Shown: piece after piece, positions 1-5,138 of the stretch
Layout of the letters: every line of letters begins with the position of its first letter
Numbering within the stretch: the stretch's first letter is position 1
Assembly (NCBI GenBank): GCA_016215085.1
Contig: JACRMD010000354.1
Coordinates: 1-5,138, forward strand
DNA length: 5,138 bases
Source: Solirubrobacterales bacterium
GTDB lineage: Bacteria; Actinomycetota; Thermoleophilia; Solirubrobacterales; Solirubrobacteraceae
Reading direction: 5' to 3'
The notes under the pieces: model-generated
What the model was told of the DNA's origin: nothing
What the model saw: only the letters and a program-made list of their open reading frames with translations
The model's database searches: none
Position numbers and translations under genes: made by a program

Positions 1-461
1 CGCCGCCGCCCGCACCCGCGGCGCGCCCCGCCGAGGCCGCGCCCGACCCGGCGCCCACCGCGGTCGCCCTCGCCGAGCCGCTCGGCGAGCTGGACCTCGC
101 CACCGTCGGCGAGTACTGGCCCGCGGTGCTCGACACGATCAAGGAGCGCCACGGCATGCTCGGCGCCGTGCTCGTCGAGGCCCGGCCCGTCGAGGTCCGC
201 GACCGCGGCGTGATCTTCGCCTTCGACCCCAGCCAGGGCTTCCTGCGCAAGAAGGCCGACGACGCGACCTGCCGCCAGCTGGTGCAGGACGCGTTCCGCG
301 AGCTGCTCGGCGTCAGCCCGCGGGTGGAGTACGAGCCGCGCGAGCGCGCCACCGAGGAGGAGGGGGCGCCGCCGGTGCTCACCGAGGACCAGTGGGTCGC
401 GCGGTTCAAGCAGGAGTTCGACGCCGAGGAGATCGTCCCCGACCCGGAGGGAGAGGCCTGA
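1..461 (+). CDS. dnaX: DNA polymerase III subunit gamma/tau, C-terminal part (5' end outside window)
   Basis: The frame is open from base 3 to a TGA at 459-461, giving the last 152 residues; the start and the AAA+ ATPase domain lie upstream of the window. The first ~25 residues are a Pro/Ala-rich linker, typical of the tether before the tau C-terminal region. A folded segment follows, with the pattern 'YWPAVLDTIKERHGMLGAVL', a strand-rich 'VEVRDRGVIFAF' and 'FLRKKADD', which is the usual DnaX C-terminal domain layout. The tail is acidic (EEEGAPP, EFDAEEIVPDPEGEA). DnaX is the clamp-loader ATPase that loads the beta clamp and links polymerase cores to the replisome. The identification rests on this domain plus the downstream ybaB and recR, the classic bacterial dnaX-ybaB-recR cluster. 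The stop overlaps the ybaB ATG by one base, so the two are probably translationally coupled. A GTG at 126 is internal and is not the real start. Confidence 0.88.
   Translation, partial: PPPAPAARPAEAAPDPAPTAVALAEPLGELDLATVGEYWPAVLDTIKERHGMLGAVLVEARPVEVRDRGVIFAFDPSQGFLRKKADDATCRQLVQDAFRELLGVSPRVEYEPRERATEEEGAPPVLTEDQWVARFKQEFDAEEIVPDPEGEA
69..89 (+). repeat. 9-bp perfect inverted repeat with 3-nt loop inside dnaX
   Basis: CTCGCCGAG (69-77), loop CCG, CTCGGCGAG (81-89). The arms are exactly complementary and encode LAE-P-LGE. No T-run follows, so it is not a rho-independent terminator, and there is no A-rich slippery site next to it as in the E. coli dnaX frameshift. It may simply reflect the local codon pattern. 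Confidence 0.4.
446..456 (+). promoter_or_regulatory. Ribosome binding site of ybaB
   Basis: A purine-rich stretch GGAGGGAGAGG lies within the last codons of dnaX, ending 4 bases before the ybaB ATG at 461; the GGAGG core (446-450) is 10 bases from it. This supports 461 as the start rather than an earlier in-frame ATG at 392, which lies deep inside dnaX. Confidence 0.7.
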
Positions 462-877
462 TGCCCCAGCCCAACATCCAGCAGATGCTCAAGCAGGCCC
501 AGGACATGATGGCCGCCCAGCAGGAGGCCATGGAGCAGCTCAAGCAGCAGCGGGTCGAGGCCTCCGCCGGCGGCGGCATGGTCAAGGTCGTCGCCAGCGC
601 CGACGGGCAGCTGCAGGAGCTGCGGATCGACCCCGAGGCCGTCGACCCCGAGGACGTCGAGATGCTCCAGGACCTCGTCCTGGCCGCGGTCAACGAGGCG
701 CTGCGCCAGGCCTCGGCGATCCAGGAGCAGGCGATGCAGGGCGCCGGCGGCGGCGCGGGCTTCGACCCGATGGCGGCGCTCGACGCGCTCGGCCGCGGCG
801 GCGGCGGAGGGCTCGGCGGCCCGGGGGGCGCCGCGCCCCCGATGAACCGCGCGCAGCGGCGCGCGAAGAAGCGGTAG
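461..877 (+). CDS. ybaB: YbaB/EbfC family nucleoid-associated protein with extended Gly-rich basic tail
   Basis: The gene encodes 138 residues from ATG 461 to TAG 875-877. The family consists of small DNA-binding dimers that coat the nucleoid; the gene almost always sits between dnaX and recR, as here. Residues 1-34 form the N-terminal amphipathic helix (NIQQMLKQAQDMM...), residues 36-58 carry the sheet with 'GGGMVKVVASADGQLQELRID', and residues 60-95 form the C-terminal helix ('DPEDVEMLQDLVLAAVNEAL'). Family members are usually about 100-110 residues. This one adds ~40 residues: a Gly/Ala linker (95-125, including GGGGG at 113-117) and a strongly basic end, MNRAQRRAKKR (128-138), which may add nucleic-acid contact (inference). 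The start is fixed by the good ribosome binding site and the one-base overlap with the dnaX stop. The stop is in the same frame as recR and six bases before it. Confidence 0.95.
   Translation: MPQPNIQQMLKQAQDMMAAQQEAMEQLKQQRVEASAGGGMVKVVASADGQLQELRIDPEAVDPEDVEMLQDLVLAAVNEALRQASAIQEQAMQGAGGGAGFDPMAALDALGRGGGGGLGGPGGAAPPMNRAQRRAKKR
824..840 (+). repeat. 7-bp all-GC hairpin near the 3' end of ybaB
   Basis: GGGGGCG (824-830), loop CCG, CGCCCCC (834-840), inside the Gly/Ala/Pro-coding tail of ybaB and 43 bases before the recR start. There is no T-run, so it is not a terminator. It could form in the mRNA and affect coupling of recR translation, but a Gly-GGN/Pro-CCN codon run would produce it by chance. 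Confidence 0.4.
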
Positions 878-883
878 GCGGCC

Positions 884-1483
884 CTGTTCGCCCCGCCCGT
901 CCAGCGGCTCGTCACCGAGCTCGGCAAGCTCCCCGGGATCGGGCAGCGCACCGCCCAGCGGCTGGCCTTCCACCTGCTGCGCGTCGACGCCGAGGAGGCC
1001 GGCGCGCTCGCGGACGCGATCCGCGAGGTCAAGGAGAAGATCGGGTTCTGCGAGGTCTGCTTCAACCTCGCCGACCAGCCGCGCTGCGAGATCTGCCGCG
1101 ACGAGCGGCGCGACACCAGCACCATCTGCGTCGTCGAGGAGCCCGGCGACGTAGTGCCGATCGAGCGCACGCACGAGTACCGCGGCCGCTACCACGTGCT
1201 CGGCGGCGCGCTGTCGCCGATCGACGGGGTCGATCCCGAGGACCTCAAGATCGCCGAGCTGCTGCGCCGGGTCGACGGCGGGGAGGTCCGCGAGGTCGTG
1301 CTGGCCACCAACCCGACGACGACCGGCGAGGCGACCGCGCTGCACATCGCCGCGCAGCTGCGCGAGCGCGCGCCCGACGTCGTCGTCACCCGGCTGGCCT
1401 CGGGCCTGCCGGTCGGCGGCGACCTCGAGTACGCCGACGAGGTCACGCTCGGCCGCGCGCTCGCGGGCCGCCGCGCCCTGTAG
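884..1483 (+). CDS. recR: Recombination mediator protein RecR, apparent CTG start
   Basis: The gene encodes 199 residues if started at CTG 884, matching the usual ~200-residue RecR length. RecR acts with RecF/RecO to load RecA on single-stranded DNA gaps. Visible regions in order are: the N-terminal 'FAPPVQRLVTEL' (2-13); helix-hairpin-helix 'LPGIGQRTAQRLAFHLL' (16-32); a four-Cys zinc finger at C56, C59, C68 and C71; the Toprim domain from about residue 80 ('ICVVEEPGDV', 'YHVLGGALSPIDG', 'VVLATNPTTTGEATALHIA'); and the C-terminal 'VTRLASGLPVGGDLEYADEVTLGRAL'. No ATG, GTG or TTG occurs in this frame between the ybaB stop (875-877) and GTG 1154, which is residue 91 inside Toprim and far too late. 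CTG 884 falls where the family's initiator Met is expected. Shine-Dalgarno pairing is weak (GAAGAAG at 865-871, or AGGCGG at 876-881), so translation probably depends on coupling to ybaB. Identity is very secure; the start is the uncertain part. Confidence 0.93.
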   Translation: MFAPPVQRLVTELGKLPGIGQRTAQRLAFHLLRVDAEEAGALADAIREVKEKIGFCEVCFNLADQPRCEICRDERRDTSTICVVEEPGDVVPIERTHEYRGRYHVLGGALSPIDGVDPEDLKIAELLRRVDGGEVREVVLATNPTTTGEATALHIAAQLRERAPDVVVTRLASGLPVGGDLEYADEVTLGRALAGRRAL

Positions 1484-1488
1484 TCAGC

Positions 1489-1494
1489 AGGAGG
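1489..1494 (+). promoter_or_regulatory. Strong Shine-Dalgarno-like AGGAGG without a well-placed start codon
   Basis: AGGAGG lies six bases after the recR stop. The first ATG, GTG or TTG downstream in the frame of the next gene is GTG 1532, 37 bases away. CTG 1496 is in that frame but only one base from the motif. It may be the true ribosome binding site of the GGDEF/HD-GYP gene acting across a folded spacer, or a chance match. Confidence 0.35.
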
Positions 1495-1505
1495 ACTGCG
1501 GCTCG

Positions 1506-1538
1506 CGGCCGCGGCGGCCGACCACCGGGACGTGGTGG
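1506..1538 (+). repeat. Two short adjacent inverted repeats in the leader of the GGDEF/HD-GYP gene
   Basis: CGGCC (1506-1510) and GGCCG (1516-1520) flank a 5-base loop. Next to it, CCACC (1522-1526) and GGTGG (1534-1538) could pair across the tandem GTG GTG start codons. The stems are only 5 bp and neither is followed by a T-run, so neither is a terminator. The second could mask the start codon in the mRNA (inference). Confidence 0.3.
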
Positions 1539-3487
1539 CTCGTCCCCGCTCGCCATGGCTCGCCGGCGCCCTCGCGGTGCTCGCCCTCGGCGTGCTCGTC
1601 CAGCTCTCGCACGCGCTGACCGGGACGGGCCCGGCGGCGCCGATCGAGGACGACCTCTACATGGCGACCGAGATGGGCGCGGCGCTGGTCTGCCTGTGGC
1701 GCGCGGTCGCGGTCCGCGCCGAGCGCCTGGCCTGGTCGCTCATGGCCGCGTACCTGCTGCTGTGGGGCGTCGCCGACGGGCTCTGGGTCTGGGTGCTGGA
1801 CGAGGACACCGCGCCGATCCCCAACGTCTCCGACGCGTTCTTCCTGGGCTCCTACGTCGCCGCCTACGCCGGTCAGGTCGTCCTGCTGCGCGCGCGGCTG
1901 CGTCCGTTCCGCCCGTCGCAGTGGCTCGACGGCCTCGTCGTCGGCCTCGGCCTCTCGGCCGCGTCGGCCGTGGCGTTCGCGCCGATCCTCGAGCTCACCG
2001 ACGGCGCGCCGCTGACCGTGGGCACGACGCTCGCCTACCCGGCGCTCGACCTCCTCCTGCTGACCACGGTCGCCGTCGCCTTTGCGATGACCGGCTGGCG
2101 GCCGGGCGCGACCTGGACGCTGCTCGGCGCGTCGCTGGTCCTCACCGCGCTGGCCGACGGGCTCTGGAGCCTCATGGAGTCCGCGGACTCCTACGAGGCG
2201 GGCACGCTCGTCGACGTGATGTGGCCGGCGTCGATGCTGTGCGCCGCGATCGCCGCGTGGACCCCGGCCCGCCGGCGCCGCGCCGACGACGACGGCCTGG
2301 TCGGCGCGATCCTGCCCGCCGGCTTCGGCCTGGCCTCGCTCGCCGTCCTCGTGGTCGCCGCCGTCGGCGACGTCACGCCGGTCGCCTCCGGCCTGGCCGC
2401 CCTCGCGCTGCTCGCCGCGTTCGCCCGCGCCGGGCTGACCTACCGCGAGAACCTCGCCCTGCTGCGCCACAGCCGCGCCGAGGCGCTGACCGACGGCCTG
2501 AGCGGCCTCGGCAACCGGCGCCGCCTCATGGACGACCTCGACGACGCGCTCGCCCATCGCGAGCCGACCGTCCTGGGCTTCTTCGACCTCGACGGCTTCA
2601 AGGCCTACAACGACAGCTTCGGCCACGGGGCCGGCGACGTCCTGCTGCGCCGCCTCGGCCGCGAGCTCGACGCGGCGGTCGCCGGGCACGGCCGCGCCTA
2701 CCGCCTCGGCGGCGACGAGTTCTGCGTCCTGCTCCGCGGCGACGACGAGGCGCTGGTCGCCGGCGCGTCGCGCGCGCTGACCGCCGAGGGCGACGGCTTC
2801 GCCATCGGCGCCTCCTGCGGCGCCGTCGTGCTGCCGCGCGACGCCGGCTCGGCCACGGTCGCGCTCCAGCTCGCCGACGAGCGCATGTACGCGGCCAAGG
2901 CGTCGCGACGCGGCTCGACCCGCCGCCAGGCGCGCGACCTCCTCCTGCAGGTGCTCGTCGAGCGCGAGCCCGACCTGCGCGAGCACCTCGGCGGCGTCGC
3001 CGCGCTGGCGCTCGCCGCCGGGCGGCGGCTCGGCCTCGACAACGAGCAGCTCGACGAGGTCGTCCGCGGCGCGGAGCTGCACGACGTCGGCAAGGTCGCC
3101 GTGCCCGACGGGATCCTCGGCAAGCCCGGCCCGCTCGACGACGAGGAGTGGGCGATCATGCGCCAGCACACGATCGTCGGCGAGCGCATCCTCGCCGCGG
3201 CCCCGGCGCTGCGGCCGGTCGCCGCGCTCGTGCGCGCCTCGCACGAGCGCTGGGACGGCGGCGGCTACCCGGACGGCCTGGCCGGCGAGGCGATCCCGCT
3301 CGGCGCGCGGATCATCACGGCCTGCGACGCCTACGACGCGATGCGCGCCGACCGCCCCTACGCGCGGCCGGTGACGGTCGAGGCGGCGCTCGCCGAGCTG
3401 CGCCGCTGCGCCGGCACGCAGTTCGACCCGCGTGTGGTGGAGGCCGTCGTGGCGGCCGTCCGCGAGGTCGAGCGCGTCGCCGCCTAG
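1532..3487 (+). CDS. Membrane-bound GGDEF / HD-GYP bifunctional cyclic di-GMP enzyme
   Basis: The protein has 651 residues in three parts. Residues ~8-300 are hydrophobic with about ten predicted membrane segments (roughly 8-28, 44-62, 66-88, 101-119, 131-152, 168-187, 191-215, 226-243, 257-278, 283-300); I do not recognise this as a named sensor domain. Residues ~318-460 are a GGDEF diguanylate cyclase domain: DGLSGLGNRR (321-330), metal-binding FDLDGFK (351-357), ND (360-361), GHGAGD (364-369), intact GGDEF (393-397) and ADERMYAAK (448-456). The inhibitory RxxD site expected just before GGDEF is absent (AGHG, 384-387). Residues ~468-645 are an HD-GYP phosphodiesterase domain: H485, HDVGK (517-521), H546, SHERWDGGGYP (570-580) and D599. 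Cyclase domains join two GTP into c-di-GMP; HD-GYP domains cleave it to GMP. Both active sites look largely complete, so the protein may switch activity in response to a membrane signal. GTG 1532 is taken as the start because it precedes the first membrane helix; GTG 1535 or CTG 1496 are alternatives. The gene lies 48 bases after recR and may be co-transcribed with it. Confidence 0.92.
   Translation: MVARPRSPWLAGALAVLALGVLVQLSHALTGTGPAAPIEDDLYMATEMGAALVCLWRAVAVRAERLAWSLMAAYLLLWGVADGLWVWVLDEDTAPIPNVSDAFFLGSYVAAYAGQVVLLRARLRPFRPSQWLDGLVVGLGLSAASAVAFAPILELTDGAPLTVGTTLAYPALDLLLLTTVAVAFAMTGWRPGATWTLLGASLVLTALADGLWSLMESADSYEAGTLVDVMWPASMLCAAIAAWTPARRRRADDDGLVGAILPAGFGLASLAVLVVAAVGDVTPVASGLAALALLAAFARAGLTYRENLALLRHSRAEALTDGLSGLGNRRRLMDDLDDALAHREPTVLGFFDLDGFKAYNDSFGHGAGDVLLRRLGRELDAAVAGHGRAYRLGGDEFCVLLRGDDEALVAGASRALTAEGDGFAIGASCGAVVLPRDAGSATVALQLADERMYAAKASRRGSTRRQARDLLLQVLVEREPDLREHLGGVAALALAAGRRLGLDNEQLDEVVRGAELHDVGKVAVPDGILGKPGPLDDEEWAIMRQHTIVGERILAAAPALRPVAALVRASHERWDGGGYPDGLAGEAIPLGARIITACDAYDAMRADRPYARPVTVEAALAELRRCAGTQFDPRVVEAVVAAVREVERVAA
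1727..2281 (+). repeat. Internal protein-level duplication in the membrane region, 127-residue period
   Basis: Residues ~66-122 (bases 1727-1897) and ~193-249 (bases 2108-2278) align without gaps at an offset of 127. Matching positions include W68/W195, ADGLW 81-85/208-212, D101/D228 and R120/R247. A 15-base stretch (1772-1786 and 2153-2167) is identical, 381 bases apart. This suggests the sensor arose by tandem duplication of a unit with three or four helices. Most other positions have diverged. Confidence 0.55.
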
Positions 3488-4863
3488 ACGCCGGCCGCCG
3501 CGGCGATCGCCCGGGCCGAGCGCTCGACGTCGTCCTCCGTGGTCATCCAGCCGCTGACCGCGATGCGCATCGCCACGCGGCCGTCCCACGTCGTCTCGCC
3601 GAGCCAGAGCGTCCCGTCGCGCTGCACGGCCTCGACCGCGGCGCGGGTCCGCGCGTCGTCGTCGCCGAAGCGGAGGAGCACCTGGTTGAGCACCACGTCG
3701 TTGAGGACCTCCACGTCGTCGCGGGCGCCGAGCAGCTCCGCGAAGCGCCGCGCGTGCGCGCAGCAGCGCTCGACGAGCTCGGCCACGCCGTCGCGGCCGA
3801 GCGCCCGCAGCGCGGCGTACACGGGGACCGCGCGGGCGCGGCGCGAGGACTCCGGGACCAGGTTGGTGGGGTCGGTCGTCCCGCCCACCGTCGTGAGGTA
3901 GGCGGCGGCCAGGCCCATCGCGGCGCGGTGGGCGCCGGGGTCGGCGACGATCGCCATCGCGCAGTCGTAGGGGACGTTGAGCCACTTGTGGGCGTCCACG
4001 GCCCAGGAGTCGGCGCGCTCGATCCCCGCGGTGAGATGGCGCCGCGACGGCGCGGCGGCGGCCCACAGCCCGAAGGCCCCGTCGACGTGCAGCCACGCGC
4101 CGTGCTCGCGGGCGAGGTCGGTGATCGGCTCGAGCGGGTCGAAGGCGCCGGTGGCGACGTTGCCGGCCTGGGCGATCACGATGGTGGGCGCGTCGCGGTC
4201 GCCCGCGTCGAGGGTCGCGGCCAGGGCGTCGGGGCGCATGCGCCCGGCGTCGTCGGCGGGGACCAGCGCGGCGGTTCCGGCGCCGAGGCCCAGCAGCCGC
4301 AGCGCGGTGAAGACGGTCGCGTGCGCCTGCTCGCCGGCGACCACCCGCACGGGCGGGGCGCCCTGCAGGCCGTCGCGCTCGACGTCGTGCCCGGCGCGGG
4401 CCAGCACCGCGTGGCGCGCCGCGGCCAGGCCGACGACGTTGCCGGCCTGCGCGCCGGTGACGAAGCCGACGCTCGCGCCCGCGGGCAGGCCGAGCAGCTC
4501 GAGCACCCAGCCGCCGGCGACCTCCTCGACGACCGACGCGGCGGGCGAGAGCGCGTAGAAGCCGGCGCACTGGTCCCAGGCGGAGACCAGCCAGTCGGCG
4601 GCCACCGCGACGGGCAGGCTGCCGCCGATGACGAACCCGTGGAAGCGCGGGCCGGCGCTCGCGGTCAGGCCGGGGTCGGCGTCGCGGGCGAGGTCCTCGA
4701 TGACGGCCACCGGGTCCAGCGGCCCGTCCTGGAGCTCGCGGCCGAGCGCGGCCCGCAGCGCGGCGACGTCGGCCGGCGGCGCGACCGGCCGCTCGGGCAG
4801 CTCGGCGAGGAACGCCTCCGCCAGCTCGGCGGCACGGCGCAGGACCGGTTCGTGGGCGGGCAT
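3484..4863 (-). CDS. PLP-dependent group II amino acid decarboxylase (aromatic-L-amino-acid decarboxylase type)
   Basis: The protein has 459 residues, a normal length for group II decarboxylases. These cytosolic enzymes remove CO2 from amino acids (aromatic, glutamate, 2,4-diaminobutyrate and others) to give amines. Motifs in order are: GPRFHGFVIGGSLP (71-84); SAWDQCAGFYALSPAA (94-109), part of the substrate pocket; TGAQAGN (136-142) for the PLP phosphate; EQAH with H181 stacking on the PLP ring; HVDGAFG with D261 contacting the pyridine nitrogen; and AHKW with K293 as the Schiff-base lysine. Y322 lies 29 residues after K293, the spacing I recall for the catalytic-loop tyrosine (Y332 after K303) of mammalian aromatic amino acid decarboxylase. 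Phe replaces that Tyr in related aldehyde synthases, so true decarboxylation is favoured here. The substrate cannot be read from the sequence. ATG 4863-4861 starts nine bases after the stop of the upstream - strand gene, with only a weak AGG eight bases before it, suggesting one transcript. Its stop overlaps the stop of the convergent GGDEF/HD-GYP gene. Confidence 0.92.
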   Translation of the reverse strand: MPAHEPVLRRAAELAEAFLAELPERPVAPPADVAALRAALGRELQDGPLDPVAVIEDLARDADPGLTASAGPRFHGFVIGGSLPVAVAADWLVSAWDQCAGFYALSPAASVVEEVAGGWVLELLGLPAGASVGFVTGAQAGNVVGLAAARHAVLARAGHDVERDGLQGAPPVRVVAGEQAHATVFTALRLLGLGAGTAALVPADDAGRMRPDALAATLDAGDRDAPTIVIAQAGNVATGAFDPLEPITDLAREHGAWLHVDGAFGLWAAAAPSRRHLTAGIERADSWAVDAHKWLNVPYDCAMAIVADPGAHRAAMGLAAAYLTTVGGTTDPTNLVPESSRRARAVPVYAALRALGRDGVAELVERCCAHARRFAELLGARDDVEVLNDVVLNQVLLRFGDDDARTRAAVEAVQRDGTLWLGETTWDGRVAMRIAVSGWMTTEDDVERSARAIAAAAGV

Positions 4864-4872
4864 GACGCGAGC

Positions 4873-5138
4873 CTATGCGTCTTCGACGTAGTCCCTGCGC
4901 GCGGCGGCGAGCTCCTCCTGGAGGGCCGGGAGGCGGGCGACGTCCTCGGGCGTCCACCGGCCGGTCCGGCCCCGCGCGACGATCGCCTCGTGCTCGGCCT
5001 CGAGGGCCTGCAGCGACGACCACGCGGCGTGGCGCTCCTCGCTCCGCTGCGCGCGGGCGCGCAGTCCCGCCTGGAGCTCCTCGATGCGCGCGGCGAAGTC
5101 GTCCGGCTCCTCGACGTGGCGCCGCGCCCGCTCGAGCA
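4873..5138 (-). CDS. Hypothetical protein, C-terminal part, probably coiled coil (start outside window)
   Basis: Reading the - strand, an open frame enters from the right edge and ends at TAG (plus-strand 4875-4873), giving at least 87 residues. There is no in-frame ATG, GTG or TTG, so the start lies beyond the window. The peptide is rich in Glu, Arg, Ala and Leu with few Gly or Pro and has heptad-like stretches: 'FAARIEELQAGLRARAQR', then 'SSLQALEAEHEAIVARG', a short break 'RTGRWTPEDV' and 'LPALQEELAAARRDYVEDA' at the end. This resembles a helical, coiled-coil C-terminus. I do not recognise a family. It is judged real because of the codon pattern and because its stop lies nine bases before the decarboxylase ATG on the same strand, a typical operon spacing. 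Function is unknown; a link to amine metabolism is not implied by the sequence. Confidence 0.65.
   Translation of the reverse strand, partial: LERARRHVEEPDDFAARIEELQAGLRARAQRSEERHAAWSSLQALEAEHEAIVARGRTGRWTPEDVARLPALQEELAAARRDYVEDA

Noticed and set aside
392..460. An earlier in-frame ATG at 392 as the start of ybaB
   Set aside because: It would add 23 non-family, Arg/Gly-rich residues overlapping the dnaX C-terminus. ATG 461 has a good ribosome binding site and matches the family N-terminus.
406..1170. A 254-codon open frame on the - strand over ybaB and recR
   Set aside because: It is antisense to two confidently identified genes and has Ser/Arg/Pro-rich low-complexity composition with no recognisable domain.
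1154..1483. A 109-residue ORF starting at GTG 1154 as a separate gene
   Set aside because: It is the second half of RecR beginning inside the Toprim domain; the upstream bases in the same frame encode the rest of RecR without interruption.
1484..1531. A rho-independent terminator after recR
   Set aside because: Only 5-bp stems are present and no T-run follows, so nothing supports a terminator.
2191..3189. Short - strand open frames (2191-2376 and 2698-3189) inside the GGDEF/HD-GYP gene
   Set aside because: They lie antisense to conserved GGDEF and HD-GYP coding sequence, with Ser/Arg-rich composition and no domain.
3539..4891. Several + strand open frames (3539-3901, 3977-4558, 4628-4891) within the decarboxylase region
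   Set aside because: They are antisense to a decarboxylase with full catalytic motifs, and their Ser/Arg/Ala-rich composition is typical of shadow translation.
1484..5023. A 1179-codon open frame on the - strand spanning the GGDEF/HD-GYP gene and the decarboxylase
   Set aside because: The translation is an Arg/Gly/Ala/Pro-rich low-complexity string with no domain, lying antisense to one gene with clear motifs and out of frame with another. Very high GC makes stop codons rare in shadow frames.

Overview
The window is uniformly very GC-rich (by eye well above 70 %), with strong G/C at third codon positions and tightly packed genes. Together with the dnaX-ybaB-recR order and the protein style (Ala/Arg/Gly-rich, GGDEF joined to HD-GYP), this suggests a high-GC actinobacterium, perhaps of the Thermoleophilia/Solirubrobacterales type. 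That placement is an inference; no rRNA or other taxonomic marker is present.

Left part, + strand (1-1483): a replication/recombination cluster. It holds the 3' end of dnaX (tau/gamma subunit of the DNA polymerase III clamp loader), then ybaB (nucleoid-associated YbaB/EbfC family) whose ATG overlaps the dnaX stop by one base, then recR (recombination mediator). RecR has no ATG, GTG or TTG at its expected start. The only codon at the conserved N-terminus is CTG at 884, six bases after the ybaB stop and in the same frame as ybaB.

Middle, + strand (1532-3487): a 651-residue membrane protein with about ten predicted transmembrane segments, an intact GGDEF diguanylate cyclase domain and a C-terminal HD-GYP phosphodiesterase domain. 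It is predicted to both make and break cyclic di-GMP. The membrane part contains an internal duplication with a 127-residue period.

Right part, - strand (3484-5138): a PLP-dependent group II (aromatic-L-amino-acid type) decarboxylase with its catalytic residues in place. It is preceded, nine bases upstream, by the C-terminal end of an unrecognised Glu/Arg/Ala-rich, probably coiled-coil protein that runs off the window. The decarboxylase and the GGDEF/HD-GYP gene converge and share one CTAG as their two stop codons, leaving no room for a terminator between them.

I found no tRNA, rRNA, CRISPR array, insertion sequence, riboswitch or convincing rho-independent terminator. The gene content is mostly ordinary housekeeping and signalling. 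The most notable points are the CTG-started recR, the duplicated membrane sensor, the variant HD-GYP site and the shared stop tetranucleotide.
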